Shown here piece after piece: positions 22,255 to 33,034 of a DNA stretch of 64,000 nucleotides; positions within the stretch are counted from its first letter, which is position 1; the number at the start of each line of letters is the position of its first letter. The position numbers and the translations under genes were made by a program. The notes beneath the pieces were generated by a model that ran no database searches, was not told the origin of the DNA, and saw only the letters and a list, made by a program, of their open reading frames with translations. This DNA is from Thinopyrum elongatum (lineage: Eukaryota > Streptophyta > Magnoliopsida > Poales > Poaceae), in assembly GCA_011799875.1 (NCBI GenBank), contig CM022301.1, positions 321,178,929 through 321,242,928 of the forward strand. The letters run 5' to 3'.

Positions 22255-23856
22255 TGCTACTTCTTGAGCTTGCGTTGGTTTTTCCCTTGAAGAGGAAAGG
22301 GTGATGCAGCAAAGTAGAGGTAAGTATTTCCCTCAGTTTGAGAACCAAGGTATCAATCCAGTAGGAGACAACGCACAAATCACTGAATACCTGCACAAAC
22401 AATCAAACAACTTGCACCCAACATGATAAAGGGGTTGTCAATCCCTTCACGGTTATTTGCAAAAGTGAGATCTGATAGAGATAGATAAACGATAAAGTAA
22501 ATATTTTTGGTATTTTTGTTTTATAGATCGGAAAGTAAAAGATTGCAAAATAGTAGATCGGAAACTAATATGATGGAAAATAGAAAGTTATATGATTGAA
22601 AATAGACCCGGGGGCCATAGGTTTCACTAGAGGCTTCTCTCAAGATCGAAAATAATACGGTGGGTGAACAAATTACTGCCGAGCAATTGATAGAAAAGCG
22701 CAAAGTTATGACGATATCTAAGGCAATGATCATGAATATAGGCATCACGTCCGTGTCAAGTAGACCGAAACGATTCTGCATCTACTACTATTACTCCACA
22801 CATCGACCGCTATCCAGCATGCATCTAGAGTATTAAGTTCATAAAGAATGGAGTAATGCATTAAGTAAGATGACATGATGTAGAGGAATTAACTCAAGCA
22901 ATATGATGAAAACCCCATCTTTTTATCCTCGATGGCAACAATACAATACGTGCCTTGCTGCCCCTACTGTCACTGGGAAAGGACACTGCAAGATTGAACC
23001 CAAAGCTAACCACTTCTCCCATTGCAAGAAAAACCAATCTAGTTGGCCAAACCAAACCGATAGTTCGAAGAGAATTACAAAGATATCAAATCATGCATAT
23101 AAGAATTCAGAGAAGATTCAAATAATATTCATAGATAAGCTGATCATAAATCCATAATTCATCGGATCTCGGCAAACACACCGCAAAAAAGTATTACATC
23201 GAATAGATCTCCAAGAACATCGAGGAGAACATGGTATTGAGAATCAAAGAGAGAGAAAGCAGCCATCTAGCTACTAGCTATGGACCCGTAGGTCTGTGGT
23301 AAACTACTCACGCTTCATCGGAAGGGCAATGGTGTTGATGTAGAAGCCCTCCGTGATCGAATCCCCCTCCGGCAGGGTGCCGGAAAAGGTCCCTAGATGG
23401 GATCTCACGGGTACAAAAGGTTGCGGCGGTGGAAAAGTCTTTTCGTGGATGCCTCTGTTGGTTTGGGGATATATGAGTATATATAGGCGAAAGAATTAGG
23501 TCAGGAGGTGCACGAGGGGCCCACAAGGGTGGGAGGCGCGCCCTATCCCCCTGGACACACCCTCCGTCCTTGTGGCCGCCTCGTGGCTCCTCCGACTTCA
23601 TCTCCAAGTCTCCTGGTTTCCTTCTAGCCCAAGAAAAATCATCGCGAAAGTTTTATTCCGTTTGGACTCCGTTTGGTATTCCTTTTCTGCGAAACTCAAA
23701 AACAGGGAAAAAACAGAAACTGGCACTGGGCTCTAGGTTAATAGGTTAGTCCCAAAAATAATATAAAATAGCATATTAATGCATATAAAACATCCAAAAC
23801 AGATAATATAATAGCATGGAACAATAAAAAATTATAGATACGTTGGAAACGTATCA
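22255..23856 (-). repeat. Solo LTR, Athila-type family of 53090, inserted antisense
   Basis: On the minus strand it starts TGATACGTTTCC and ends AAGTAGCA, 1602 bp, flanked by a perfect duplication GACCT at 22250-22254 and 23857-23861. No internal sequence remains, so it is the product of LTR-LTR recombination after insertion. Confidence 0.9.
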
Positions 23857-23861
23857 GACCT

Positions 23862-23984
23862 CTTCTTCCAGCTCGAGATCGGATTCTGCATCAGAGTGCA
23901 CATGGAGAGCAGGATTTTCCTACGATGGCCATTCGTCGTCCGCACTTGCAGTTACCCCGTTACAGAGGTTTTCCTCGACGTTGA
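23862..23984 (+). pseudogene. Family-specific ORF at the gag position, end
   Basis: Forty codons in frame with the part ending at 22254, closing at TGA 23982-23984. The segment is basic (MAIRRPHLQLPRYRGFPRR). The next about 200 bases (23985-24190) are non-coding and mark the side of the pol deletion. Confidence 0.55.
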
Positions 23985-24189
23985 TGTAGCATGTCACTAT
24001 GTCGCGTTGTTGTATCCCTCCACCGCGTGCCTGCGTGCCGCCTAAGTTGTCTAGCTTACCTTCATGTTGTTATAACGCTAGTCTGTAACCGAACTTATGT
24101 ATGGATCTGTATGTCATGATGACTGTGATGTTGTATCTACTGCGCTTCCTTCTGTTGTGCATGAGTACTTCATGAATGATTCCATACAA

Positions 24190-25357
24190 TGCCAATGCTT
24201 GTTGCTGAATTTGACGTTTGCTGCCGCGTTAAAGCAGAACATCAGAAGCCTGCTGGAATTCTGCAACCATTACCTATTCCTTTATGGAAATGGGATAAGG
24301 TTCAAATGGATTTCATTACTGCCTTCCCAAGTCACAGAAGGGTCACGATGCTATTCTTGTCGTCGTCGACCAACTCTCTAAAGTTGCACACTTTCTGCCT
24401 GTCAAGGAGACTATCACTGCTAGTCAGTTAGCGAAGTTGTATTTCTCCAGAATTGTATCACTCCACGGTATTCCGAAGGAGATCAGTTCGGACCGTGGCG
24501 GACTTTTCACCTCAAAGTTATGGGAAAGTTTCCAAGAAGCTATGGGAACTCATATTACCTGGAGTTCAGCTTATCACCCCCAGTCCCAAGGAAAAGTCGA
24601 GCGAGTCAATCAAGTGCTTGAAGATATGCTGCGAGCTTGTGTTATTTCCTTCGGTAAGAAGTGGGAAGAATCTCTCCCGTATGCTGAGTTCTCTTATAAC
24701 AACAGTTATCAAGCCAGCTTGAAAATGGCTCCCTTTGAAGTACTTTATGGACGTAAGTGCCGAACCCCTCTGAACTGGTCAGAAACTGGGGAACGACCGC
24801 TCGTTGGCCCGAATATTATCCAACACGCAAAAGAGCAAGTTCGTATCATCCGTGAAAACCTCAAGGCGGCTCAGGACCGCCAGAAGAGCAATTACGATCG
24901 CAAACGATGGGGTTTGATCTATCAACCTGGCGATCAAGCTTATTTGCGAGTCACTCCTATGAAGGGCACTCACCGCTTTGGAATTAAGGGCAAGCTAGCT
25001 CCACGCTATATTGGTCATTTCCGCATTGTTGCTAGACGTGGTCAGGTGGCATATAAATTGGAGTTGCTGCCGCAATTCTCTCATATCCACGACATCTTCC
25101 ATGTGTCGCAACTGCGTCGTTGCTTCAAGGAATCTCCACACCGAGCAGTGGATCATGAGTTGCTCGAATTGCAAGATGATATTTCTTATAAGGAGCATCC
25201 GATCCGTATTCTCGATCACACTGAACGTCGGACCCGTCAGAAGACGACCAAGTTCCTGAAAGTGCAGTGGTCAAATCATACAGAAGATGAAGCCACTTGG
25301 GAACGCGAGGATCATCTTCGAACGGAATACCCCGATCTCTTTCCTTCTTCCTCCTGA
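24190..25357 (+). pseudogene. Integrase C-terminal half plus chromodomain
   Basis: The fragment begins in the middle of pol (KPAGILQPLPIPLWKWD, MDFIT) and has one frameshift near 24322. It is then open to the stop at 25357. The catalytic triad is present: D in MDFIT, D in SSDRGG, and E in GKVERVN, with exactly 35 residues between the last two. After the core come a GPY/F-like region (GKLAPRYIGHFRIV, then HDIFHVSQLRR) and a chromodomain-like tail (KFLKVQWSNHTEDEATWERE). This tail places the element among chromoviruses. The zinc-binding HHCC end, RNase H, RT and protease are absent. The protein could not integrate by itself. Translation past the frameshift would need an internal start. Confidence 0.85.
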
Positions 25358-25377
25358 ATTCTCGGGACGAGAATTTC

Positions 25378-25394
25378 TTTTAGAGGAGAAGAAT
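25378..25394 (+). promoter_or_regulatory. Polypurine tract of the Tekay-type element
   Basis: TTTTAGAGGAGAAGAAT directly before the 3' LTR. The purine-rich run and its position fit the plus-strand primer. Confidence 0.75.
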
Positions 25395-28300
25395 TGTAAC
25401 ACCCCTATGTAATGGTGCTACAGTAATCCATCATGATGATGCTAAGCTACTGTGATGTGCAATGATAATCATGTTGGGATAATATCTCATTTCAAATTCC
25501 TTCTCTGAATTCAATTCAAATTCTAAGTGCAAATTGAAGTTGCTCAAAAGTTGCTGGAAAAATGTTCATCATTTAGCAAATAATGCAAAACAAATGTTAT
25601 TAAGGAAAACAACATCACCATCAACTACAAAATGGGCCTAAGCATTTAAAACAGTGCCAAAACAGCACTTTAAATGCCATATTCATTTTTGAAAAATCCA
25701 AAAGGATTCCAAAACTCCTCAAACTTTTTGGGGCAGTGCAGAATATTCCAATGTAATTGTGTGACCAAGTTTCACCTTTTTACAAGGTATTTTGGCAGCT
25801 CAAAATATTGCAAACAGTTGCTATAAAAATAAAATAGAAAATTTAAACGGGAAAAAGAGAAATGCCACTGTGGACTGGGCCTTCTCTCTCCCTGCGTGTC
25901 GCCACCGCCGTGGGCGCGAGCGCGCACGCCGGCCGAACGGCGACACGGCGACGCCCACGGCCAGGCGAGAGGATAAGAGGGAGGCCCTCTGCCTCGTCCT
26001 CGCTCTTATCCACTTACCCCCTCGCTCTGCTCGCTCTCCTCTCCTCTTTCCTCCAGATCCACCACCACCGAACACGCTCGCCGCCGTGCCTCGCCGTTGC
26101 CGCGGCCACCGGCGCCTGCTCCTCCCTCCGTGGTGTCCAGAAGGACCGCCGGCGACCGCCTCGTCGTCCGGTGCTCTCAGCTGGAACGGGGAGGCCCTGC
26201 AGCTGCCGATCGCCGCCGCCCCTTTCGTCTCTGTCTCCGGTGCTCGCCGGCGACCCCGAGCTCCTCTGCTGCTCCAAATCTGTCACGGGCTTTTCGTAGC
26301 CGCGCGGTGAGCTCCACTCCGTCTTTCCCCTCTCCTCCCCGCGTGTTTCCATCGCCGTAGTGGCCGCACCCGAGACGCCCGAACTCTGCACCGCCGTCGA
26401 GCTCGTCACCGTAGCCACACTCGCCGTCGAGCTCAGCCGAGCACGGCGTCGTGCTCAGCACACACCCAGTAGCCCTACGCCACCTTCCACGGGCCTTGCC
26501 GTGCCCTGCAGCGACGAGCGCGAGCTCGCCCGAAAGTCACCGCCGCCAAGCTCGTCGCCAGCGAGGCTCCGGTGACCAAATGGTCACGGGCGTGTGCCCG
26601 TTGAGCTTGCCGTGCCGCGTAGATCTTCCCCAGCCGATCCATTCGCTTGAAAACATGCCGCATCGCCGTTCCCCGTAGTTCACCTGAGCCCCTCACCGCC
26701 GGCGAGGTCGTGGCGCTCGACTCCGACCATTCCAGCCGCTCCGACCACCGCCAAACGACGCACCGTCGTCCTGCCGTTCGAACGCGCTCGACCGCGACCG
26801 AAATGGCGCCCTGTGCGTGATTTCCGACCGGTGCCCGAAGCCGCGCCACCGCGAGCGAGCTCGCCGGCGTGATTCCGGCGAGTCGCCTGCCACTGCTGAC
26901 ATGGCCTGACCGGTGGGACCTCCTGGGTCGTTGCCAGTGGGCCCCCTGGTCTCCATTGACCCAGTTGACCACGGTCAACGCCGTTGACATGGCGCTACAG
27001 CCACTGACAAGCGGGCCCCATTCGGTTAATTAAACTAACTAAACCGTTTTTAATTAAAACCTAATTTAACTTGTTAGTTAGTCACTGACATAGGGCCCCA
27101 CCTAGTTAATTAACTCTGTTAATTAGTTAGTTAGCCCACTGTCTATGACAGGTGGGTCCCGCAGGTCAGGTTTGACCTAGATCTTGCGGTTTGACTTGCT
27201 GACATCACAGTGACGTCAGGCTGACGTAATTAGTATTTTCTGTTATTTTCTTTATTGATTTAAATTTCAGAAAAATGCTAAAAACTTTGAAAATTCATAG
27301 AAATTAAAACGTAGCTCGGATCGAAAAACTTTCTACATGAAGGTTGCTCAGAACGACGAGACGAATTCGAATACGCCCTCCTCATACCTGTCACATACCT
27401 CTAGCATGATAAACATGGAACTTTCCCCTCAGTTTCATCTGTCCGATAATCACCCGGAGCTGGGAGAACACTCCCGAAAAATTTCCCGCTTCCACTAACT
27501 TGCGTAGTACTGCATTAGGGCACCTCTCGAATAACGTGCTGCCATGCCATGCTTCTGTTATTGCATTTGTTTGCCTTTACTTATTGTTTCTTCCCCCTCC
27601 CCTTTCGATAGACCCCGAGACCGACGCAGCACCGGAGACCGGCTACACTACTGATGACCCTTCTCTTACCGCAGAGCTTCCAGGCAAGCACCCCCCTTTG
27701 AACATGCCTATATCGCCTATTCTTTCTCCCTCCTGCTTGCATTAGAATTTGCTACTGCCTTGAGTTATCCTATTCTGATGCATAGCATGTTTATTGTAAC
27801 CTGCTATTGATACCTTACCTGCTTATCCTAAACTGCTTAGTATAGGCTGGATAGAGACCCACCAGAGACATCACTTTGACCAGTTGCCCCGCTGGATTAT
27901 CAGATGACTCGATCAACGTGATCGACAACCAGGCCCCGGCACCGCACATCACCCCCTTAGTTGTACGAAACTGCAGCGTTACCATCGAGTGCCGAGGGTG
28001 ATACCTCGTATAGCACTTCTGATGTTAACTCTGTAGAGTAGCTATTTGGTCGTGGTCATCGAGGGTGATTCCTCCTTCACCACTCCCGATAACGACGCTG
28101 TCATGCAACACCTCAAGTGTGAACCTCGAGGGTGATTCCTCCTAAGTTCACCTTAACGGATACATCGAGTAGGAATCCAACGAGGGTGATACCTCGGATT
28201 CCCTGATGTTATGGACACACGGATACTTGGACTTTACAACTCTTACATGGAAAGGCGGGTCGACCCTGAGGGGTACCCGCGAGTGATGGGAAGTCGGGTT

Positions 28301-29622
28301 GACCTGGAGGGTACCCGAGAGATAATTACGAGGCGTGGCCGGGCATTCTTAGCCCTTACAGCAAGTCCTCGAGACGGGGCGACGAGGTCACATCGATCGT
28401 GAGTCTCTGCTCGTTACCGCACTACCAAAACACTAACGATTTGGATATTTGATCCGAGTGGGCCTCTGGCCCGATAGCACTAACCATCACGCGGGAAAAG
28501 TTATGGGCACTCTGCATCGTGGCATCAGCCGAAAGCTTTGTCAGACGTCCAGTTCAGCATTGTGTCACGGTCGGATCGTACCATCCACTTCACGGGTGGT
28601 GCTGGTATCCACCCTGCGCACAACGACCCGGAGCGCAAAGGGCGATGGCCCAAGACCCCTGAGCGCTTAGGATGTAGACCGACGGGGACCTCTTTGCTGA
28701 GCTCTAGGTAGGGTTGCGGTGTGTCGTTTGGCCGAGGCCAGGCATGACCCAGAAAAGTGTGTCCAACCGGAGTTAATTGAGTGGTGGGTAAGTTGGTGCA
28801 CCCCTGCAGGGAAGAACTAATCTATGCATAGCCGGATCCTCGGTAACGGACGCTCAGAGTTGTATCCCGATCGATACAACTAGAACTTAATGATGAGATG
28901 AGAAATGGATATTAGGGCTCTGGGATTGCTTTCTCGCAGGGAGTCGAGAAAGGATCTCTGGCCGAGGTTGATACTTAATGCTACTACTACTTTTTACTGT
29001 ACTAATCTACACTCTTCTAATGCTGCAAGACCGCTGAAGATGCTAGTCTTGATAGGACTAGACCTTCTCTCTATTCTAGCATTTCTGCAGCCCAGTCCAC
29101 ATATACAGCTTTTCTTTGATAATGTTGCATATGTAGTGTAGATCCTTGCTTGCTGAGTACTTCGGATGAGTACTCACGGTTGCTTTGCTTCCTCTTTTTT
29201 TTCCCATACCCGTTTGATGCAACCAGATGACGGAGCCCCGGAGCCAGCTGCCCTGTCGACGATCACTACTACTACCCCGAGGATGGCTACTACTACGAGT
29301 TGGCTGACGACCAGGAGTAGGTTCGGAGGGTCCCAGGCAGGAGGCCTGCGCCTTTTCGATCGTAGCTTTTGTTTTGCACCGCCTTTTTAAAGGCTTGTCT
29401 GTTTCTCTTTTATATCTGTACTCAGATATCTAACGCTTCCGCTGATGCTTGTTGACATATAGCTTATGTATTTGAGCCCTCGAGGCCCTGGCTTGTAATA
29501 TAATGCTTGTATGCCTTTATTTATGTTTTAGAGTTGTGTTGTGATTCCGTCAAGTGAGTCCTTAGGCTTGATCGTGTGCATTTACGTGTATGATTAGTGC
29601 ACGATTAAGCCGGGGCGTCACA
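25395..29622 (+). repeat. 3' LTR of the Tekay-type element
   Basis: 4228 bp, collinear with the 5' LTR. It differs by scattered substitutions and small indels, for example about 45 extra bases near 25785 and a missing stretch in the GC-rich block near 25880. The hairpin set recurs at 27993-28195. Confidence 0.9.
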
Positions 29623-29627
29623 CAAGT

Positions 29628-30560
29628 GGTGGCCTCTTGCATGGAGTCTTCACAGCAAAATCCTTCATGTATTTTGGAGTCACGTATATGTATTCTCTCC
29701 ATTCATATGACCAGCATCTCTTAATCTTTTGCATGCGCGTTTTGCGCTGCTCCTTGGTCTCCTTGCCATGAATTGCTTCATCTGGCGTGCAGTACCCTGA
29801 GTAAATATCCTCAGGTGTCTCGAAAGCAGTCTGTTCCTTTTTCCTTTTTCCTCCCTTCTGAGGCTTTTTACCATCAACCATTTTCTTCAACTGAGGTTTT
29901 TGAACACGTGATGGCTCTGAAGATGTTTGAAGGTTTCCTAAAGCAACACTTCAAATGAATTAATTTGATGAGAACCAAGTGATTCGTCGGCAGATATTTG
30001 TACCTGTGAATAGAGTATAGTTGCGAGGAAATTGGGAAGAGTCACATGCGTTCTCAGAAGTTTTTACAAAATAACCAGTTGAGTAAATTGACCCTTACCG
30101 TCTTGAAGAATTTCACTAAGTGTTCCTGACTTAGGTTCCAGAGTTGTACAGATTGAAGCGATTGCACAATTGAGGAATCTAAATGTTAAGCATAACTTAG
30201 ATGAAATACTCAAGACTGGCCAAAAGAAAGTGCTGAAGAATTGGAAATGAGGTAAAAACAACACTTGAAGATTTAGAGGCAGTGAAGAGATCAAACTAGG
30301 CAGTAAAATTAGCATTTAATTACCCCAAGGATGAACTCGATGAACTGGACGACAAAATGAAGGAAATCATCAGTTCAGATCTTCCGTGCCCTAACTTGGC
30401 GACGAAAGACAACTATGGTGGCGGCGGAGGTGAAGAAATCTACAGCCTGCGTGAGTACGTCGACGAAGAAGTCGAGGCGGTGAAGCTCTTCCTCTCCGGC
30501 GACGATGAATTCCAGCGGCGGCGCTAGGGTTTGAGGGTGATAGGAGCAAGGGAGCAAAGT
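29628..30560 (-). pseudogene. Extra ORF of Copia element A, 5' part with likely introns
   Basis: On the minus strand, a coding-looking first block near 30530-30400 (from a CCTCAAACCCTAG leader) is followed by non-coding sequence. An open segment then runs from about 29937, just after a CTTTAG acceptor-like site, to 29628. It holds a Lys/Gly-rich stretch (VDGKKPQKGGKRKKEQT) and ETPEDIYSGYCTPDEAI, with KRCWSYEWREYIYVTPKYM near the end. It continues in the same frame at 16994 beyond the Tekay-type insert. The spacing and AG/GT signals suggest the extra ORF is expressed from a spliced message. Splice sites are inferred only. Confidence 0.5.
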
Positions 30561-30890
30561 GAATCGAGGTTGAAGGGGTCAAGGCTATTTATGGCCGGAG
30601 TGAAAACCAAGTGTCCAAATTTTTTGGACGGATAAGCCCCTGACCATTCGCATATCTGTGACACGCGTCACACATGCATTTTCACACACTTATCCGTGTG
30701 GGTGAAGAGAGGGATTAAGTTACTGTGGCAACCGCCAGATTTTTTTAAATGTGTTCACAATTTCTTCAGCTATCAAGGACACAGTGAAGACTTTGAACGG
30801 TGTCAAGTAGGACACACATGAAGAATTTATGAACATAGTGGGTTGAGTTTAGCATAGAGGGGAGCGGGTCCGATCACATCCACACACACA
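30561..30890 (-). other. Copia spacer upstream of the extra ORF
   Basis: Non-coding. On the minus strand it lies just upstream of the presumed first exon and may hold its promoter (TATTTATGGCC on the plus strand near 30587 reads GGCCATAAATA on the minus strand). It ends in a short CACACACA run at the Helitron start. Confidence 0.45.
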
Positions 30891-31308
30891 TCTATATATC
30901 TCTACTCCTAATGTCTCAGTTGTTAGAATAGCCTCCACGGTTTTTTTGTCTGGTTAATTTTCGTCCGGTTTATTTTCGTCTCACCTCCCACCACCCCTCC
31001 CACGTTAATTTCTTCTTCTTCGCACTTAAAACAGAAATCGCGTCTGATACTCCTTTTATTTATTCGTGCTTGCTTGACAGGTGTTGATTCAATTTAATCA
31101 TGTAAATATTTGGAAATTAAGAATTCAGAAATAATACGATACACATGAGATCACCTTCCAAACAGATCATCTCGCTCTTCGATTTATTTCTCCCACCGAT
31201 CTCCTTCCATACTTAGCTTCACTAGGAAAAAAGCGTAGCACAGTCTCTACTCTTAATATCTCACACCAATCTTCTTTCATACTTAGCTTCACTGGGAAAA
31301 AAGCGGTA

Positions 31309-31706
31309 TTTGATCCCGAGCTCATATGCTCCCGCATGAACAGTAAAATCGAAAAAAATAGTAAAAAAATTCAAAAAAATTTGAATTTTTTTTGTGATGA
31401 ACATTGATAAATTTTCTAACTGCGTGCAAAATTTCAGGTCGAAATGACATTCATGGAGGTCTGGGCAAAAAAAATAAAATCGATGGTCCAAAAAGACTAT
31501 TGTTGGAAGCATTTTGGAGCATCGATTTTGTTATTTTTGCCCAGACCTTCACGAATGTCATTTCAATCTGAAATTTTGCACGCACTTAGAACATTCATCA
31601 ATGTTCATCATAAAAAAAATTCAGATTTTTTTGAATTTTTTTACTATTTTTTTCGATTTTACTGTTCATGCGGGAGCATATGAGCTCGGGATCAAAGGAG
31701 GACTTT
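31309..31706. mobile_element. Foldback MITE with arms of about 180 bp
   Basis: TTTGATCCCGAGCTCATATG at the left pairs with its reverse complement ending at 31696, and pairing continues almost to the centre (about 31500). It is flanked by CGGTA at 31304-31308 and 31707-31711. The sequence AAAAAAGCGTAGCACAG at 31229-31246 is a duplicate of the unoccupied site. The right end carries about ten extra bases outside the pairing, so the true left end may be slightly eroded. No coding capacity. Confidence 0.75.
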
Positions 31707-32230
31707 CGGTACCACAGTCTCTACTCTTACTCTTAGTATCTCAGTTCGTCGGATGGCATCCCCACCCCCACGCACGCACCAAACGCCGCTCCTCTCGATC
31801 CCCTCGAGTAAACACCGCCACCGTCGTGCGATCTTCCTGACACAGACGCCGCGGCGGACATAAGGGGTCACTCCAGCCGAAATCCCACGAGACGCCGCCG
31901 CCGCCTCCTTCCCACGTCCAGCGTCCCCCGCGTCCATGGTGACGGCGCCCGCGTCCCACACTGACCCTCCCCCCTCATATAGGTTGGTCCATGATTCTGG
32001 CCGACTCCATCCGGCTCTCGCATCGGCCACCACCAGCACGGCTGCGGACGAGGCGCAGCCGCAGACGCCGCCGCCGATCCGGGGAGACGCCGCCGCCGCC
32101 GCCATCCTCATCCACCTCCTCCGCCATCCTTCCCAGCTGTCGCCGGGGGCACCCGCCATCTGCCCTCTAGCCCACCCGCTCCCTCCTCTCCCCTCCCCCC
32201 TGCCTGCCAGCCCCGCGATCCACCGCACAG

Positions 32231-33034
32231 ATGGCAGGTACTGCAGCGACCTCCTCCCCAGCGGATCCAGCCTCCTCCGATGGAGATCCATCCCGGGCAC
32301 CGCCTTATTCTCCTGCGTGCACGTCTATATCAACGTCTCATTCTACCTCACCTGAGCTTTACCTTCCCACCTCTGCTTCAGATCGACATCAGTTTGCAAG
32401 GTATGTGCTTGATTGTTCCGAACTGGATCGATGGATTGTGCAAGGTACTTTGGGTGTCGTCATTGACAGCAATCGTCACGCCGTGCTACCATCGGAGGGC
32501 TCCCGCATCGATGATTAGGGTCTTCCGAACTGCATGAGCTCCACTGAGAAGGATGTTTTTAATTCTGGTTTTGCCTACATGCTTTCTTTGTCTGTGTCTA
32601 CTTGGCTAATGTCTTCTTATAGATAGTAGCTGCTGAAGTAGTGATCATAGTTGTTCACTATAAGGAAACAACCATGATAACAAAAGTATATATTCCCTGA
32701 CCTTTGACCTGAAGTACTTCTTCATTAGAAACTTGCAACAGCCAGGCATTGAAATTAGCAGCAGCTTCGTACGTACTGAACTAATTTGCAGCAGCACGTA
32801 CTAGACTACTCCACTATGGACTACATATATTTATGAACAGAGGGAGTAAAACTCTAGCAAACAGCAAACATGATCTCCTCTTCCAGTAAGCCAGTGGTAA
32901 CCATCTTTGTCCCTGATTTGCTGGACTGCTTAGTGCTTACAGAAGTAAGCTTGTTATGTCTTTTGTGATCTCTTGCAGAGATGTACAATATGTTATGGGA
33001 AGATTGCAGGAACTTCTGAACCGGTCATCCAGCA
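32231..33034 (+). pseudogene. Two spliced-looking exons of an unidentified captured gene
   Basis: A GC-rich 5' leader (31760-32230) precedes ATG 32231. Exon 1 (32231-32400) is Ser/Pro-rich (MAGTAATSSPADPASSDGD) and ends at a GTATGT donor. After a 578-base AT-rich intron, TTGCAG at 32978 opens exon 2 (32979-33034), whose frame joins cleanly. It reads DVQYVMGRLQELLNRSS and ends at GTAAGT. The shift from GC-rich exon to AT-rich intron and the fitting phases look like a real plant gene start. No following exon could be joined with confidence. The product is not recognised. Confidence 0.45.
32786..32849 (+). mobile_element. Stowaway-like MITE end (remnant)
   Basis: GGACTACATATATTTATG followed by AGAGGGAGTA is the usual right end of Triticeae Stowaway elements. 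The partner end is not found nearby in the right orientation. Confidence 0.4.

Larger units (their letters stand above)
17000..29622 (+). mobile_element. Chromovirus (Tekay/Del-type) Gypsy element with 4.2-kb LTRs, pol deleted
   Basis: The two LTRs are 17000-21213 and 25395-29622 (TGTAACACCCC to GTCACA), flanked by a perfect 5-bp duplication CAAGT at 16995-16999 and 29623-29627. The primer site TGGTATCAGAGC is complementary to initiator tRNA-Met, as in chromoviruses. The internal region is only 4.2 kb: a family-specific ORF, then the C-terminal half of integrase with a chromodomain. Protease, RT and RNase H are missing. The LTRs differ at about six positions in their first 250 bases. A solo LTR of another family (22255-23856) is nested inside. 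Confidence 0.9.

Noticed and set aside
31261..31840. Short open frames in the foldback region
   Set aside because: They are the two arms of an inverted repeat read in both directions.
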